Assembly: GCA_028554795.2 (NCBI GenBank)
Contig: CM068831.1
Location: 65,376,982-65,440,981, forward strand
Length of the DNA: 64,000 bases
Reading direction: 5' to 3'
Source of the DNA: Sinohyriopsis cumingii
Taxonomy: Eukaryota; Mollusca; Bivalvia; Unionida; Unionidae
A program made the translations under genes and the position numbers. Positions 15,531 to 27,206 of the stretch are shown here, piece after piece. The notes beneath the pieces were generated by a model. The model was not told the DNA's origin. It searched no databases and was given only the letters and a program-made list of their open reading frames with translations. Every line of letters starts with the position of its first letter. Position 1 is the first letter of the stretch.

Positions 15531-16910
15531 AAACTTAAAATCACATAGTGAGTCATCAAAAACAGAGTGGTGCAACTACATCAGGGACACATTGAACAAC
15601 CCAAAATGTCTGGAAAAATCAACATAAAATAGTTACCAATTATAACATCAACACAAAAGGTATGAACCACATTGTAAGTTTGCAATTCAGGAAGTTTCAA
15701 AAATATCTGCAACCATTTTATGAAGTGCTCAAACAAAATATTCACATTGAAATATGATGCAGGAAATGGTTTATTAACCCTAATCTTTATTTTCTTAAAA
15801 CTGCATTCCAATATAGACAAAAAGCAATAAATATCTACCCACCCTATTTACTCCTGCTCATCTTCTTTCTCTCCATACATTTTTATCAGAGAACTGGGCG
15901 TACATCTTGAGGAACTGTCCACTGCAAATATGAGTATGTACATCGAAGAATTATCTACTGCAAACGTAATAAATGGTTTTACAGCAGCAGTTTATGAGTG
16001 TAATTCTTGCTATAAAGTTTAAATTTATTTGTGTTTGCTTACAATGAATACGTTTCCTTTGATACTGAGAGGGAGTTAACACAAATTCATGAGTACTGCA
16101 TGTCATCTTGACTGATATACGAATTCCATCATACAAATATTTGTGATGTTAACCAAAATTAGAATCTCCCTTGCCATCTTGTGCCATCATGTATGATGTA
16201 ACTGAACTCTGTAATTATGAACTCTATTGCTTATTGAGGGTGAGGTATGGCAGAAATATCTTTAAAGAAAAGTTTTTGCACATATGCAGAAGGAATAATG
16301 ATTGATGATCATCCTGGTATTTGCTGCAGATAAAATGGCAAGAGATATATGCCCAGCCTAGAGATTATCATGCTGATAAAGTCTGACATCCAAGTAATGC
16401 ATGTAGTTTTAATACAGCAACAAAGTCACGATGCTAATCTAGTATTTTATCAGCTTCCTAATATGATGCCATCACAGAATAACATTACAGTTTTACATAT
16501 ATAACACAGTAGTTGCCTAACTCCTGACCACAGTATGCACAGAACCATGGTATAGTAAAAACTGCCAGACTGCATTTATACCTCACCACAGTAACTTAGC
16601 ATGAAGGCAAGAAAATAATTTGATTGATACACGTGAGTCCAGGATTGGAGGAACACTGCTGCTGATCATGTTATATGTACATGTATAGCAAGATTAACCT
16701 AAACTTGTAACAATACATGTAATGCATTAAGTTTACTTTATGGAATCTGTGTATTTAATTTGGTCATATAATAATGCTTTAAAAGGAAAAATGTGGTTTA
16801 GCAAGATTTATCTAAATTTTGATCAATATGTGTATTGAATTTAGTTTATGTAACTTATTGTGAAATAAAATAATATCTTAAAAGGAAATAAAGATATAAT
16901 ACTAATTTTA
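15531..16910. other. Non-repetitive AT-rich stretch, nothing recognised
   Basis: Short frames only, with no family motifs. No repeat copies in the window. Confidence 0.4.
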
Positions 16911-16959
16911 ATGTTGCTTTTTTCATCTTGTATTGTCATATGGTTTTCACATATATCTT

Positions 16960-17110
16960 TCAGCAATGGTTGTGGAAAATTCAAAAGTTTCTTTTTCTAT
17001 TTTCTCAGCGTCTTTTATTTGGTCACGGGATCCACTGCAGGCCACCACTATACCCAGAATTACATTGCAATCAGGGCGAGTTCTATTGTCCTATTTTTTA
17101 ATATGTGTAA
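16960..17110 (-). other. Weak exon-like open stretch
   Basis: On the minus strand about 49 codons are open between stops, including VILGIVVACSGSRDQIKDAE and a following charged stretch with EKIEKETFEF. Amino-acid use looks more protein-like than most frames here. On the plus strand the same place has a strong acceptor-like TTTTTCTATTTTCTCAG at 16991-17007. There is no convincing matching donor on either strand. I recognise no family; it may be chance. Confidence 0.15.
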
Positions 17111-18000
17111 CATAAGAAACAATTAGTGGTTGAAGACAATGGAACGAATGAACAAAGACAAAAATATGCACTGGGCAGAGAAGGATGTAAGTGAAATGCA
17201 AAATTCCCAACATGGCATAAATCTCCAATATTTCTTGTAATTTGCATTATTTACTTTTTGCTGCTCCTTCCACAAAGATATCCATAAAACAGTAAAAACA
17301 AATCACTCAATATAACTTATAAAAATAAACACTATACAGAAGACTGAAACATTTCAGTAGCAGAATTACTGAACATTTTTTGACCAAAGCAGGACATCTT
17401 TCTCTTTAAAGCAAAAACAACAAACAGAAATATGATCCATCCCTTCTCAAAACTGAACCATCAAAGAAACACAAATTCACATTCAACACCTACCATTAAA
17501 TTGGTCAAAATTATGTACATTTCCACAACAAAACAGTAAGTTAAATGTATTATGAACAAGGACTGCATATTGCAAAGTATGAAAGCAAACAATATTAATT
17601 ACCAGTATTAATACCACCACAAGTGCAAAATTCCAGTCATGCTTCAATTTACTAATCAATTATGGCACTGGATGTTCCAGACATGATGAGCTAGATGGAA
17701 TTTCCACATGGCTGATAGTAATGAATTCTAGCAGCTGCCAAAGTGACAGCTTCGAACTGAAGAAGATGTGATGCATTGATGTCCACCATGGTGCATGTAC
17801 TAATGAGTCCATTACTGCTATCAATATTTTTGGTCAATCAATCTTGTTCAGTCGGGTGTATCAAGTAGTTTACCTGCACAGTGTGACAGGTAAGTGGTGC
17901 TTCATATAATAGCTGACCACATCCCACATGCAGCCAATGCATTGAGCAATCCAAATACAAAACTCCACAGACAAGAAAAGAATAAAAGAAGACATAATGT
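17111..18000. other. Non-repetitive AT-rich stretch, nothing recognised
   Basis: No coding frame, RNA gene or repeat copy found. Confidence 0.4.
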
Positions 18001-18205
18001 ACATACTTGCTTATAAGTCAAGTCCAACTGCAAACTGCACAGACCCATATCTGTAGTCATATAAGCACCAGCAGATCTGGTTCTGTGCAGTTTGTTAGGA
18101 GTAATTGGAAGAACAAACAATACAGACTCAGATCTGCAGGTGCATTATGCTACAGCAGATTGGGATTTTTGTTGCTTGCAGTCTGAGTCGACTTAAAACG
18201 GAGTA
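18001..18205. mobile_element. Foldback family copy B
   Basis: Begins near GCTTATAAGTCAAGTCCAAC followed by TGCAAACTGCACAGACCC and ends TTGCAGTCTGAGTCGACTTA. Inside are two hairpin modules. ACTGCACAGACCCATATCTG pairs with CAGATCTGGTTCTGTGCAGT about 20 bases later, and a second module follows after TTAGGAGTAATT. This two-hairpin structure with terminal inverted repeats is the clearest view of the family. Confidence 0.75.
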
Positions 18206-19555
18206 CTTATGGTAGTGAGCCAACACTTCTAAAGGGCAAGGCATAGTGTGACTGATCACTACTCTTTTACAGGACATTTAGGTTACACATCTCTCACAGA
18301 ATAATTGTTACAAATTAAACTTGTACAGATTACTGTTGCTACTAAATGTGACACTTTTGCATTTCTTATTTTTAATGTAAATAAACAAGGTTTTAATATT
18401 TGAGAAATAAATGGTTGAAGTCAGAAGGAGATAAATGGGGGAATTTTCACATGAATGGCAGATTATACATAAACAGACATACTGATCATTGTATTCCAGT
18501 CCACAAAAGAGCAAAGTCTCTCTAAATTATATCAGTGCCTGGGCCCATTTTAACTGAAACAAGTCAAGCTTGGAAACAAACTCCAAACCTTTGATTAAAT
18601 GTAGTCCAGATTGCTAACACTAGAAAACAACAAATATAGCATATTAAAGAGATAGATTGATTTCATAGAATGGAGTATTATTCAGTGCCAAGAACTGACT
18701 TCACATGAGGGGTCATGACCTGTGACCCTCTGACCTAGGATCAGCCTGCTACTGCTGCTGGTTCTTTCAACAAGACATATGGAGATTGACTTGGGCTGCT
18801 TCTGTGACAAGTTCATTTTCAGTTTTCAAAACAAAACTCAACACCCCAATTGCTGTCTTCAACTCTGATTAGCCACAGATGGATCTTGCATTAAATAGAA
18901 AACTTCATTCCTTTTGAGAGGCATGCTTTTTTAATTTTGAAACTTAATTCTCCAGTTAAGGTCTCAATTAAATCAAAGCTGGTATCTTAATGACATTAAT
19001 ATCACAGCATCCATCCAATACTGAGGGGGATTACAACCATAATTCTATGCATGTATTTTCTATTATTATATTATATCCTGCATTATTCTATTTGTATTTT
19101 CTATCACTTCTATGCTGTAAATTCTATTTTGTATTATTCTATTTCACATTTTCTATGTGTGCAGCATGTACATTCTAAATTATATCATTACATATGTCAT
19201 TATTTATGAATTTGGTAGACATGTTTTTACAATAATGAAATTTCACTTCTTCAGATTCCATGTCAGTGATTTAGTGTGCAATTATAATTTTACACATGTT
19301 AATATTTTTTGTGACTTTCAAACTCCAGCATGTAACCGAATGTAAATGTAATCATAAAGGACTGAACTACACACCTGACCTGATGTGTCCCAACAGCAAT
19401 GTAGTATTTGTTGAATAAGACGACAATAAAAATGCTTCCTTCTTTCAGAATCTTTTTTAACTCTTTTTATTTTTTTAAATAAATAAATACATGAAAAATT
19501 AAGAAGAAAGCACTTATAACCTTCACCATTCATCAGTAGTTCCAGCAAGATCTCC
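18206..19555. other. Non-repetitive stretch; 18540-18990 has more complex texture
   Basis: No coding frame or RNA gene. The part at 18540-18990 is less AT-biased and has clusters of AATT/TAAT cores and one ATCAAAG (TCF-like) site near 18972. Whether it is conserved cannot be judged here. Confidence 0.25.
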
Positions 19556-19571
19556 AGTTTTAAAACTTCAA

Positions 19572-19620
19572 CACAGACAGACAGACACACACATATGGAG
19601 AGAAGGAGAGAGAGAGGAGA
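19572..19620. repeat. Short compound (GACA)n/(CA)n/(GA)n tract
   Basis: CAGACAGACAGACACACACA followed by GAGAGAAGGAGAGAGAGAGG. Confidence 0.85.
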
Positions 19621-19792
19621 TGGAGAGCTTGACTAAAAGAAAATATACAACTTTCTCTAGGATTCCATGAATGGAAAGCAAAAAACCTATACCACTCTGA
19701 CATATATTTGCAATATATATGAAATACGTTTAGTGAATTTCCAGCAGTAATGTAGGATGAGCTATATTAACATAATATAAATAAAATGAGGG

Positions 19793-20763
19793 AATGACTA
19801 AATCCCCCAACATGGAAGTGTGTTCTACATCATGCTATACATAAGTAGGAAGGAATCACTAAATCCCACAATGTGGAAGTGTATTATACATCATGTTATA
19901 CATAAGTAGGAGGGAATCACTAAATCCCACAATGTGGAAGTGTGTTCTTCATCATGTTATACATAAGTAGGAGGGAATCACTAAATCTCCCAACATGGAA
20001 GTGTGTTCTACATCATGTTATAGATAAGTAGGAGGGAATCACTAAATCCCACAATGTGGAAGTGTCTTCTACATCATGTGATACATAAGTAGGAGGGAAT
20101 TACTAAATCCCACAATGTGGAAGTGTGTTCTACATCATGTTATACATAAGTAGGAGGGAATCACTAAATCCCACAATGTGGAAGTGTGTTCTACATCATG
20201 TTATACATAAGCAGAAGGGAATCACTAAATCCCCCAACATGGAAGTGTCTTCTACATCATGTTATACATAAGTAGGAGGGAATTACTAAATCCCACAATG
20301 TGGAAGTGTGTTCTACATCATGTTATACATAAGTAGGAGGGAATCACTAAATCCCACAATGTGGAAGTGTGTTCTACATCATGTTATACATTAGTAGGAG
20401 GGAATCACCAAATCTCCCAACATGGAAGTGTGTTCTACATCATGTTATAGATAAGTAGGAGGGAATCACTAAATCCCCCAACATGGAAGTGTGTTCTACA
20501 TCATGTTATACATAAGTAGGAGGGAATCACTAAATCCCACAATGTGGAAGTGTTTTCTACATCATGTTATACATAAGTAGGAGGGAATTACTAAATCCCA
20601 CAATGTGGAAGTGTGTTCTACATCATGTTATACATAAGTAGGAGGGAATCACTAAATCCCACAATGTGGAAGTGTGTTCTACATCGTGTTATACATAAGT
20701 AGGAGGGTATCACTAAATCCCCCAACATGGAAGTGTGTTCTACATCATGTTATACATAAGTAT
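19793..20763 (+). repeat. 61-bp minisatellite, about 16 copies
   Basis: The unit runs GGAAGTGTGTTCTACATCAT, GTTATACATAAGTAGGAGGG, AATCACTAAATCC plus a variable junction. Two junction types alternate: CCACAATGTGG (near-palindromic, 'G') and CCCCAACATGG ('M'), with a third TCTCCCAACATGG sub-type linked to TATAGATAAG. Order from the left is roughly M G G M' G G G M G G M' M G G G M. Linked variants (for example GGGAATTACT) recur in phase, so blocks of several units were duplicated together. Confidence 0.95.
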
Positions 20764-20828
20764 CCCTATCTGATGATTATGGCAGGACTCCATGAAACAA
20801 TCAATGATTCCCAATCAGCATCTTAAGG

Positions 20829-20918
20829 AAAATAAATAAATATATAAATATATAAATAAATAAATATATAAATAAATAAATATATAAATAAATAAATATA
20901 ATAATATATAAATAAACA
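20829..20918. repeat. (AAAT)/(TATA) low-complexity tract
   Basis: Mixtures of ATAAATAAATA and TATATAAA without a strict period. Confidence 0.9.
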
Positions 20919-21550
20919 AGTTTTGAAGAAACTGTATGCCATTTTACAAAAAAAAGGTTAGACTGAGCTCACTAGAATGATCAATACTTAATAAGAGTGT
21001 TCTCTCTCTCTTTCAAGAGACACAAAAAGTTGAAAAATGTTTGTTGGTGGAATAGGGTGGAATAGGGTGAAACTTTGTGCATTACATTCAATAAATGTAT
21101 TTCTCTTGTAAACATAAAATTTATATAACATGAAAACAAAATTTTTGATCATTAATTTGTGATAAGGTTTACTACAAGATATATCTAGCTACTGGAATAA
21201 ATTTTATTTAAAAAAATAAGGTGTGTACATACTTTTTAAATTGAAGAGAAATCTTTGCTCAAAAACAGTTGGTAAATATTAAACTTAAAATCTGAAATTT
21301 CAAAATTCTATTTCAATGTGATAAAAATTGGTTTAATGACATTTTATAACTTTTCAGAAAAGGTATAGCTTTTACAGACTAACAGTTTCAAGAGAAGTTA
21401 TAAGATGTTAAAAAGAAAAATATTTTAATAAAACTAGACATCCTTAATTATTACCATAACAAAAGCATGCCAGAAGAATGGTTTGGCTTGGTATTTTTTA
21501 CAACACATTAAGGCTATGTGGTCTCAAGGAAGGAAAATAAACTATAGTAG
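20919..21550. other. AT-rich stretch, nothing recognised
   Basis: Includes a small GGTGGAATAGGGTGGAATAG duplication near 21046-21069. Otherwise no structure found. Confidence 0.4.
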
Positions 21551-21559
21551 CCTGATCTG

Positions 21560-21640
21560 ATCCAACAGTAGGATTGAAAACTGCACCCATCTGGTTGCGA
21601 GTTCCGAATGCTAACCACCTGAACCACTCCAGCTCCACAT
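21560..21640 (-). mobile_element. Degenerate tRNA-like remnant
   Basis: Read on minus: GGAGCTGGAGTGGTTCAGGT then GGTTAGCATTCGGAACTCGC, with GGGTGCAGTTTTCAATCC at B-box spacing. It resembles a tRNA D-loop/T-loop pair but the B-box is damaged. There is no tail and no target duplication. Confidence 0.3.
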
Positions 21641-21964
21641 ACTAGAATAAATCTCAGGAGGTCAACGTACAAAAAGATGAAGTTTAAATTTCACTAAAAC
21701 TTCTGTTCCCTTAGGGACCCTAGGAGATGACATATAGTTCATAAGATTGGTCAGTACACAAGTCCAAAGTGATAGTTCATAGTTTTGCTATTCAATAATT
21801 TTGGGTTGTTTTTCAGGGTGTCATTTCAAGGCTGACAATCAGACTCAGATTAGCACTGTTTCTTATGCAAGCATACAGCGATTCTTTCCTAAAACAAAAG
21901 TTTCAGTGTACAGGTCAGCGCTGCTACCACAATGCCATTACTAATTAAAATGTTACTACTTTAA

Positions 21965-22385
21965 CGCAAGACTGCTACGATGGCCTAGTGGTTAGAGCAT
22001 CTGTCTCAGAAATGGGAGGTTGTGGGTTTGAACCCCAGCCAAGTCATACCAAAGACTTTAAAAAATGGTACTAACAGCTGCCTTGCTATGCACTCAGCAT
22101 TAAGAGGTTAGTGTTAAGACTGGTTGGCCTGGTGTCAGGATAATGTGACTGGGTGGGACATCATGCTACATATCTGTCACTGATGCCTCAGTGCTAAACA
22201 TCACTATAAACTGCCACGCTGCAGACATCGTAGCGATATGATAATGTGACTGGGTGGGACATCATGCTACATATCTGTCACTGATGCCCCAGTGCTAAAC
22301 ATCACTATAAACTGCCACGCTGCAGACATCGTAGCAAAATGACTGATTCTTTTAAAAAGCTACAGTAAAAATCCTAATCACACAC
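21965..22385 (+). mobile_element. tRNA-derived SINE, family B, copy 1, with internal duplication
   Basis: Head GACTGCTACGATGGCCTAGT then GGTTAGAGC with A-box TGGCCTAGTGG and B-box GGGTTTGAACCCC. The body contains GTCATACCAAAGACTT, GTGTCAGGATAATGTGACTG and GGACATCATGCTACATATCT, and the tail ends AATCACACAC. A 10-bp target duplication ACTACTTTAA sits at 21955-21964 and 22386-22395. The 101-bp stretch at 22140-22240 is repeated almost perfectly at 22241-22341, making this copy longer than the others. Confidence 0.9.
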
Positions 22386-22418
22386 ACTACTTTAAACCGC
22401 TCTTCTTTATGAATGTAG

Positions 22419-22531
22419 GTAGGGTATTATTAGATTGCCACACAGCAGCCATGTCACATGTACTTGAATGTGATGAATTCAAAAATATTTACCACCTATT
22501 ACAAACTAGGCATGATGACATTTATGTACAG
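22419..22531 (+). other. Weak exon-like stretch, plus strand
   Basis: An acceptor-like TCTTCTTTATGAATGTAG precedes an open stretch of 37 codons that ends at a good donor-like ACAG/GTGAGC (22528-22537). The frame includes VLLDCHTAAMSHVLECDEF. LDCHTA recalls a motif of elongation factor 1-alpha, but the residues after it do not match, so I do not assign a family. The nearby minus-strand candidate makes it unlikely that both are real. Confidence 0.15.
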
Positions 22532-22624
22532 GTGAGCTATTGTATCGAGACTGATAACAGTGACATGACAAAAAAGATGTTAATTGTCTGGATTATGGAG
22601 TTTTTATATATTTTTAATATGTAC

Positions 22625-22692
22625 CTTGAATTCACAAAGAGCAGCTAGAACAGCTTTGTGTTGAGATGGAATCTGCATGGACCTTTTGTACA
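22625..22692 (-). other. Candidate 68-bp exon, minus strand
   Basis: On minus, TTTTTCTCATTTCAG is followed by 68 bases and then AAG/GTACAT, consistent with acceptor and donor sites. Only one of the three frames is open: two bases of a split codon and then 22 codons, including MQIPSQHKAVLAALCEFK, ending on a codon boundary. The peptide looks protein-like (amphipathic, no low complexity). I do not recognise the family and see no partner exon. Chance remains possible. Confidence 0.25.
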
Positions 22693-22699
22693 CTGAAAT

Positions 22700-23105
22700 G
22701 AGAAAAACATCACTTATGTTACCTCAATAAAAAACTAGAAAAAACTAGCTACATCATGTTAGTCAATACTAGAAAAAACACTTTTATTACCCAAGTAAAG
22801 ATGAAAAAATATCACTCACCTGACCTCAGTAAAGACTAGAAAAGAAATACTTACAGGGGAAAAAAACATTACCTCAGTAAAGACTAAAAATGCATCACTT
22901 AAATTACCTCAGTAATGACTTTAAAAAATCACTTTAATTACCTCAATAGAAAAACATCACTTAATTACCCCAGTAAAGACTAGAAAAACATCATTTAATT
23001 ACCTCAATAAAGACTAGAAAAACATCACTTACATTACCTCAATAAAGACTAGAAAAAGATCACTTACATTACTCAGTAAAAACTATCAAAGCATTACCTA
23101 CATTA
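22700..23105. repeat. Degenerate 35-bp minisatellite, about 11 copies
   Basis: Unit ATTACCTCAATAAAGACTAG followed by AAAAACATCACTTAC. The right-hand copies (22975-23070) are near-identical; the left-hand ones are decayed and vary in length. Confidence 0.85.
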
Positions 23106-23164
23106 CATTAAAATGGCCATGAATATGAATGTAAAATAGCGACAATTCCAGTTCAATTTATAAG

Positions 23165-23400
23165 AAGGTTAATACAAAATAATGGTTGAAAAAATATAAT
23201 GGTAAACCTGTCTGACAGAACACATGTATTTGGATATAAACTGACAGATATTTTGATATAAACTAACAGAATATTTGGATATAAACTGTGTGACAGAATA
23301 CTGTAATGCAAACTGAAAGAATGCCGGGTACGATGATAGAAACTCTCTGACAGAATATTATGGTATACATGTATACTGTTTAACATAAAATATTATGGTA
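23165..23400. repeat. Degenerate repeat with GATATAAACTGACAGAAT motif
   Basis: About six loose copies of GATATAAACTGACAGAATAT at roughly 30-45 bp spacing. The 77-codon minus-strand frame at 23153-23386 is its translation. Confidence 0.6.
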
Positions 23401-23559
23401 GAAACTAGTGGATAGAAATACCTTTTCTTATTTCTTTCTGATCAAATCTAAGAAAGAACAAAGATTCCACAAATGAACTGGCACTCTATTGGCCAAAATG
23501 AGTTGTCAGGCATTCACGATAAGACCATTTCTTCTTTTTAGCTTAATGAGTGTTGAAAC

Positions 23560-24610
23560 CATCTCCAATATTCTCCACCAAAATTATTTTCAAATTAGTC
23601 ACTGTGGCAGCCATATTTAGGTGTAAGATCAGTACTACCATTTTCAGTTAAGATAAACTAGACACTCTCAGAAGACTTTTGGTGATATGACTATTCAGAA
23701 ATATTAGTGACAGTTTCAATATATTCATTGTTGCAGCTATATTTGAGTTGGGATTGGCACTATTTTCATTATAAACCAACCAGATGCTATAATTAGTTCT
23801 CTGGTATTTACCCCATGTTAATTAGACTTTCCTTTTAGAAGGAATAGCAGTAACAAGGTTTTCAAGATTACTGGAATGTGGCCATACTGGATGCTAGACA
23901 GATAAACACCATTTTCATTTTCTACAAACCAGATATTGTAAGATGTTTCGAGGTGAAAACCCGATGTTGATACGACATTCCATCTTGAAGTATTAATAAA
24001 GATCTTCAAGATAGCCACTTTGGTAGCCATACTGAATATTGGATTGGCACAATTTTTATTTATGACCAACTAGATATCATAAGAAGTTTTCGGTTTAAAC
24101 CCTGTGCTGATATGGCTTTCTGTTTTCGAGGAGTAGTAAAAACAATATTTTCAAGATGGCAGCTGTATTGCTATACAGGACGTCATATTGACACCATTGT
24201 CATTTAAGACCAACCAGACATCATAATAAGTCTCTTAGTGAAATTTTATATCTCCATCCTGATATGATGGAGTAGAGAGATCATTGTCATGGCCCATGTG
24301 GTGGCCATAATGGATGTCAGGTGGCACCAATTTTATTTAGGACCAACTAGACATCATAAGAAATCCATGTTGATATGACTTATTATTCAGGAGGAGAAGC
24401 TATAACAAGATTTTCAAGATTCTACTATGATGGCCCTATTAGATATAAAATCAGCACCATTTTCATCAAGGACCAACTAAGACATCATAAGAAGTATTTT
24501 AGTGAAAATCCCATGCTGATATGACTGTTCATTCAGAAGAAGCAGCAATAATAGTATTTTCAAGATGGTTGCTATGGTGGCCATGTTGGATGTCCAAGCA
24601 GTAAGATTTT
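23560..24610 (+). repeat. Degenerate tandem array Y2 (AAGATGGC family)
   Basis: Same ordered blocks as at 2.0-3.2 kb: CATTTAAGACCAACCAGACA, CATAAGAAGT, GATATGAC, a CAGGAGGAGTAGCAATAACA-like block, TTTTCAAGATGGC, and GGCCATATTGGATGTCAGA. About seven units are visible. It lacks the GACAACAGAC end seen in the other two arrays. Confidence 0.75.
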
Positions 24611-26010
24611 ATTTTAATACTAATTAAAAATTGGAAGAATGTGAGTTAATAGTTTCATCACAATCCACCAAGTATTTTAACCAGAAAAATTTTAACACTG
24701 AAAAAAATGACACCTACTTAAAACAGACAAAATTATGATTTCTGAGAATTCAAAATAATAGTTTTGGTTTTGTTAGCATAAATAAACAAAGGTACTTTTC
24801 TTTGTACAAGTAATTTCAAACACTTCTTTGTAATGTGGCTGATAAAAAGCAAAAATTTTGTAGACACCAATCCTTATCATGATGCAAATTTAAAATGAAA
24901 ATGTCTGTAAAAACACTCTGTATCTTTAATCAGCTGAATTCCTGACTGGTTTCACAATTTTATCAAATAATCAACATCAGTTTGCATCTGCCAAAGTACT
25001 TTTCTGGCACCAGCCTCCCAGTATGGTGCTCCTGCTCTCCTTTTAGACTACACCTGCTGCAAAAATCACTGGAAATATTTGATAAATTAATTTTGCTTGA
25101 GTGAAGATTGGACAGATTGTCCTAATATCAGATTTTATCCTGCTAGTAATTGAGGATTAACAAATGTTGTTACCATGGAAATGAATATGATATGATCTAC
25201 AAACTGATACCTATCCACCATATGCAAGATGAAAATGTGATAAACTGTGCTGTGACATGATGAAAATGTTCACACCCATGGCTAGGCTACAATAGTTTTG
25301 TTCTTGATAATAAATAGATGGTAGTACCAGGCAAGACTGAGAAAATGTTGCATTCTGAGGCACTTTATTTAAAAGCTGGTATTGCATAATTTAAAATAAA
25401 AAAATCAATTAAAATGATCTGGTTCTGCAGGTTCAAAATTTTAAGTAATAAGTTATGTAAGAATTATGTACAAATACTATGAAAAGTACCACACACATTA
25501 TGTAAATGGACATAATACTGGTCCCAATAAGTCATATATAAATTTTGTAACTATTTATTTTGAATCCTGAAGCATCCCACTGTTCCTAAGAATAAATTAC
25601 CTCAAAAAGTTTGACAATAAATTCATTTCACTATTATTTATTATCAATTGGATGAAAAGTTAAATTTTCTCATTAGTGGTGACCTTTACCCACAGCAAGT
25701 GTGAACCCTTCACTTTCACTTCAGTTGCCAAAAAACATTGTATAAATAATGTTGTAAAGAACTCAACAGGCAAATTATGGTGACATGCAAACGTTATATG
25801 ATTTCATTTTGCTTATTACCATGTAAAGCAAAATTAACTAAATCTTTTTAATTTTACAAGGAAATATATTTTCATGACAGAGAGAGAGAGGAGTGGGTGG
25901 GGTGGTAGTGGTGTTTAATCAGTTTATGAGTATTCATGTAAATATCACAGGGCCACAAGTTTGACTAGTTCCACAAAACTGTAACCATCCATAAATAAAG
26001 TTATTATTTG
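24611..26010. other. Non-repetitive AT-rich stretch
   Basis: A (GA)n of seven units is at 25880-25893. No credible coding frame. An acceptor-like TTTTTGCAG on minus near 25060 has no matching donor. Confidence 0.4.
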
Positions 26011-26013
26011 ATA

Positions 26014-26022
26014 TTATTATTA

Positions 26023-26063
<41 letters not shown>

Positions 26064-26064
26064 G
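26014..26064. repeat. (TTA)n microsatellite
   Basis: About 16 TTA/ATT units with one TTG interruption. Confidence 0.95.
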
Positions 26065-27206
26065 TCATTATTCATTGTTGTGAAAAGAAAAAGGGAATTA
26101 GAAGAAGAAACCTCATGACAAACCAACAAGTTAAAATCAAATAATAGGCATCAACCTATTATGGAAAAAACCCACTTAACTTTACACTATTATTATTACT
26201 CACCTTTATTTTGAACCACGAAATTAAATATGTTTCAAATCTGACAGCAATCATGACATAACAAGCACACATTGAGTATCAAGCCATCAGTACATAAAAA
26301 TGAACACTGGATATGTCGGTTTTAAACTCCTCTGAATAGATTAATATGAAAGGACATCTGAGCACTACAATAATGTTTATCAGACAAGTCTTTCCATCTA
26401 ATCCAGTACTCATGTTTGATGTTTGTTACCTGCGTCTACATATACTACACCTGGCAAGCAATAAAATGCCAGTAAAGTTGTACACATCCCACAAAAACTG
26501 TCAACAGCGACACAGCTCATAATGACCCCATCACTGGGACATGATTGGCCCCATTACCTGGCAGTGGCCAAGACTGGCACTATTAACTGCCTGAGATACA
26601 TGCATAGGTAATGGACAAATACTGTTTCTGAGATATTTGTTACTCCAGCCTTGATATTTGACTGCAAGTCTGTTTGAGGTAATTTCCAATGTATACTTTA
26701 CTGTATGGATTTCCATGTTAGTTTCTGACAGACTGGGTTAACTAAGGGCTATTCATGCATGGATCCAGGTGTGTTAAGAGGTTGAGTAATATATATATAT
26801 CAAAATGCATGAGAGAAAACAGGACATACTGTATAATGTAATGGAAACATCCGTGCATGTAAATATGTGAGCGACAGATTAAGTTTACCAATAAATGAAA
26901 TGCTGCACCAATTTCATAGTTGCTAAGATACCAGATATCTTTAAAGAACAGTAATTAGAAATTGTTTTTGATTCGACTAATGTGGCAGATATCAGAAAAA
27001 CATAACCAAGCCTAAATCTTATTTTTCGCTGCCATGTACACTAGTCAGGAAGCAGTAAGCACACAAAAATACAACAAAAAATTGCAACTTCATGAAAAGA
27101 AATAGAAGAAAAATTTACCCTTTGCAAAAAAGATAAACAAAAATATTCAAAATACATAGTAGAGATTTTGCCAAGCAAACTACAAAAGGAGCAGCAAGAT
27201 CCATAT
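26065..27206. other. Non-repetitive stretch, nothing recognised
   Basis: No coding frame, RNA gene or repeat copy found. A tiny (TA)n is near 26790. Confidence 0.4.

Noticed and set aside
15104-15559. 151-codon minus-strand frame with P-S-F-L rich repeats
   Set aside because: It translates the roughly 60-bp minisatellite; the peptide repeats follow the DNA repeat rather than a protein domain.
22409-22648. LDCHTA motif as a fragment of elongation factor 1-alpha
   Set aside because: Only six residues resemble the factor and the residues after the motif do not match, so no pseudogene is called.
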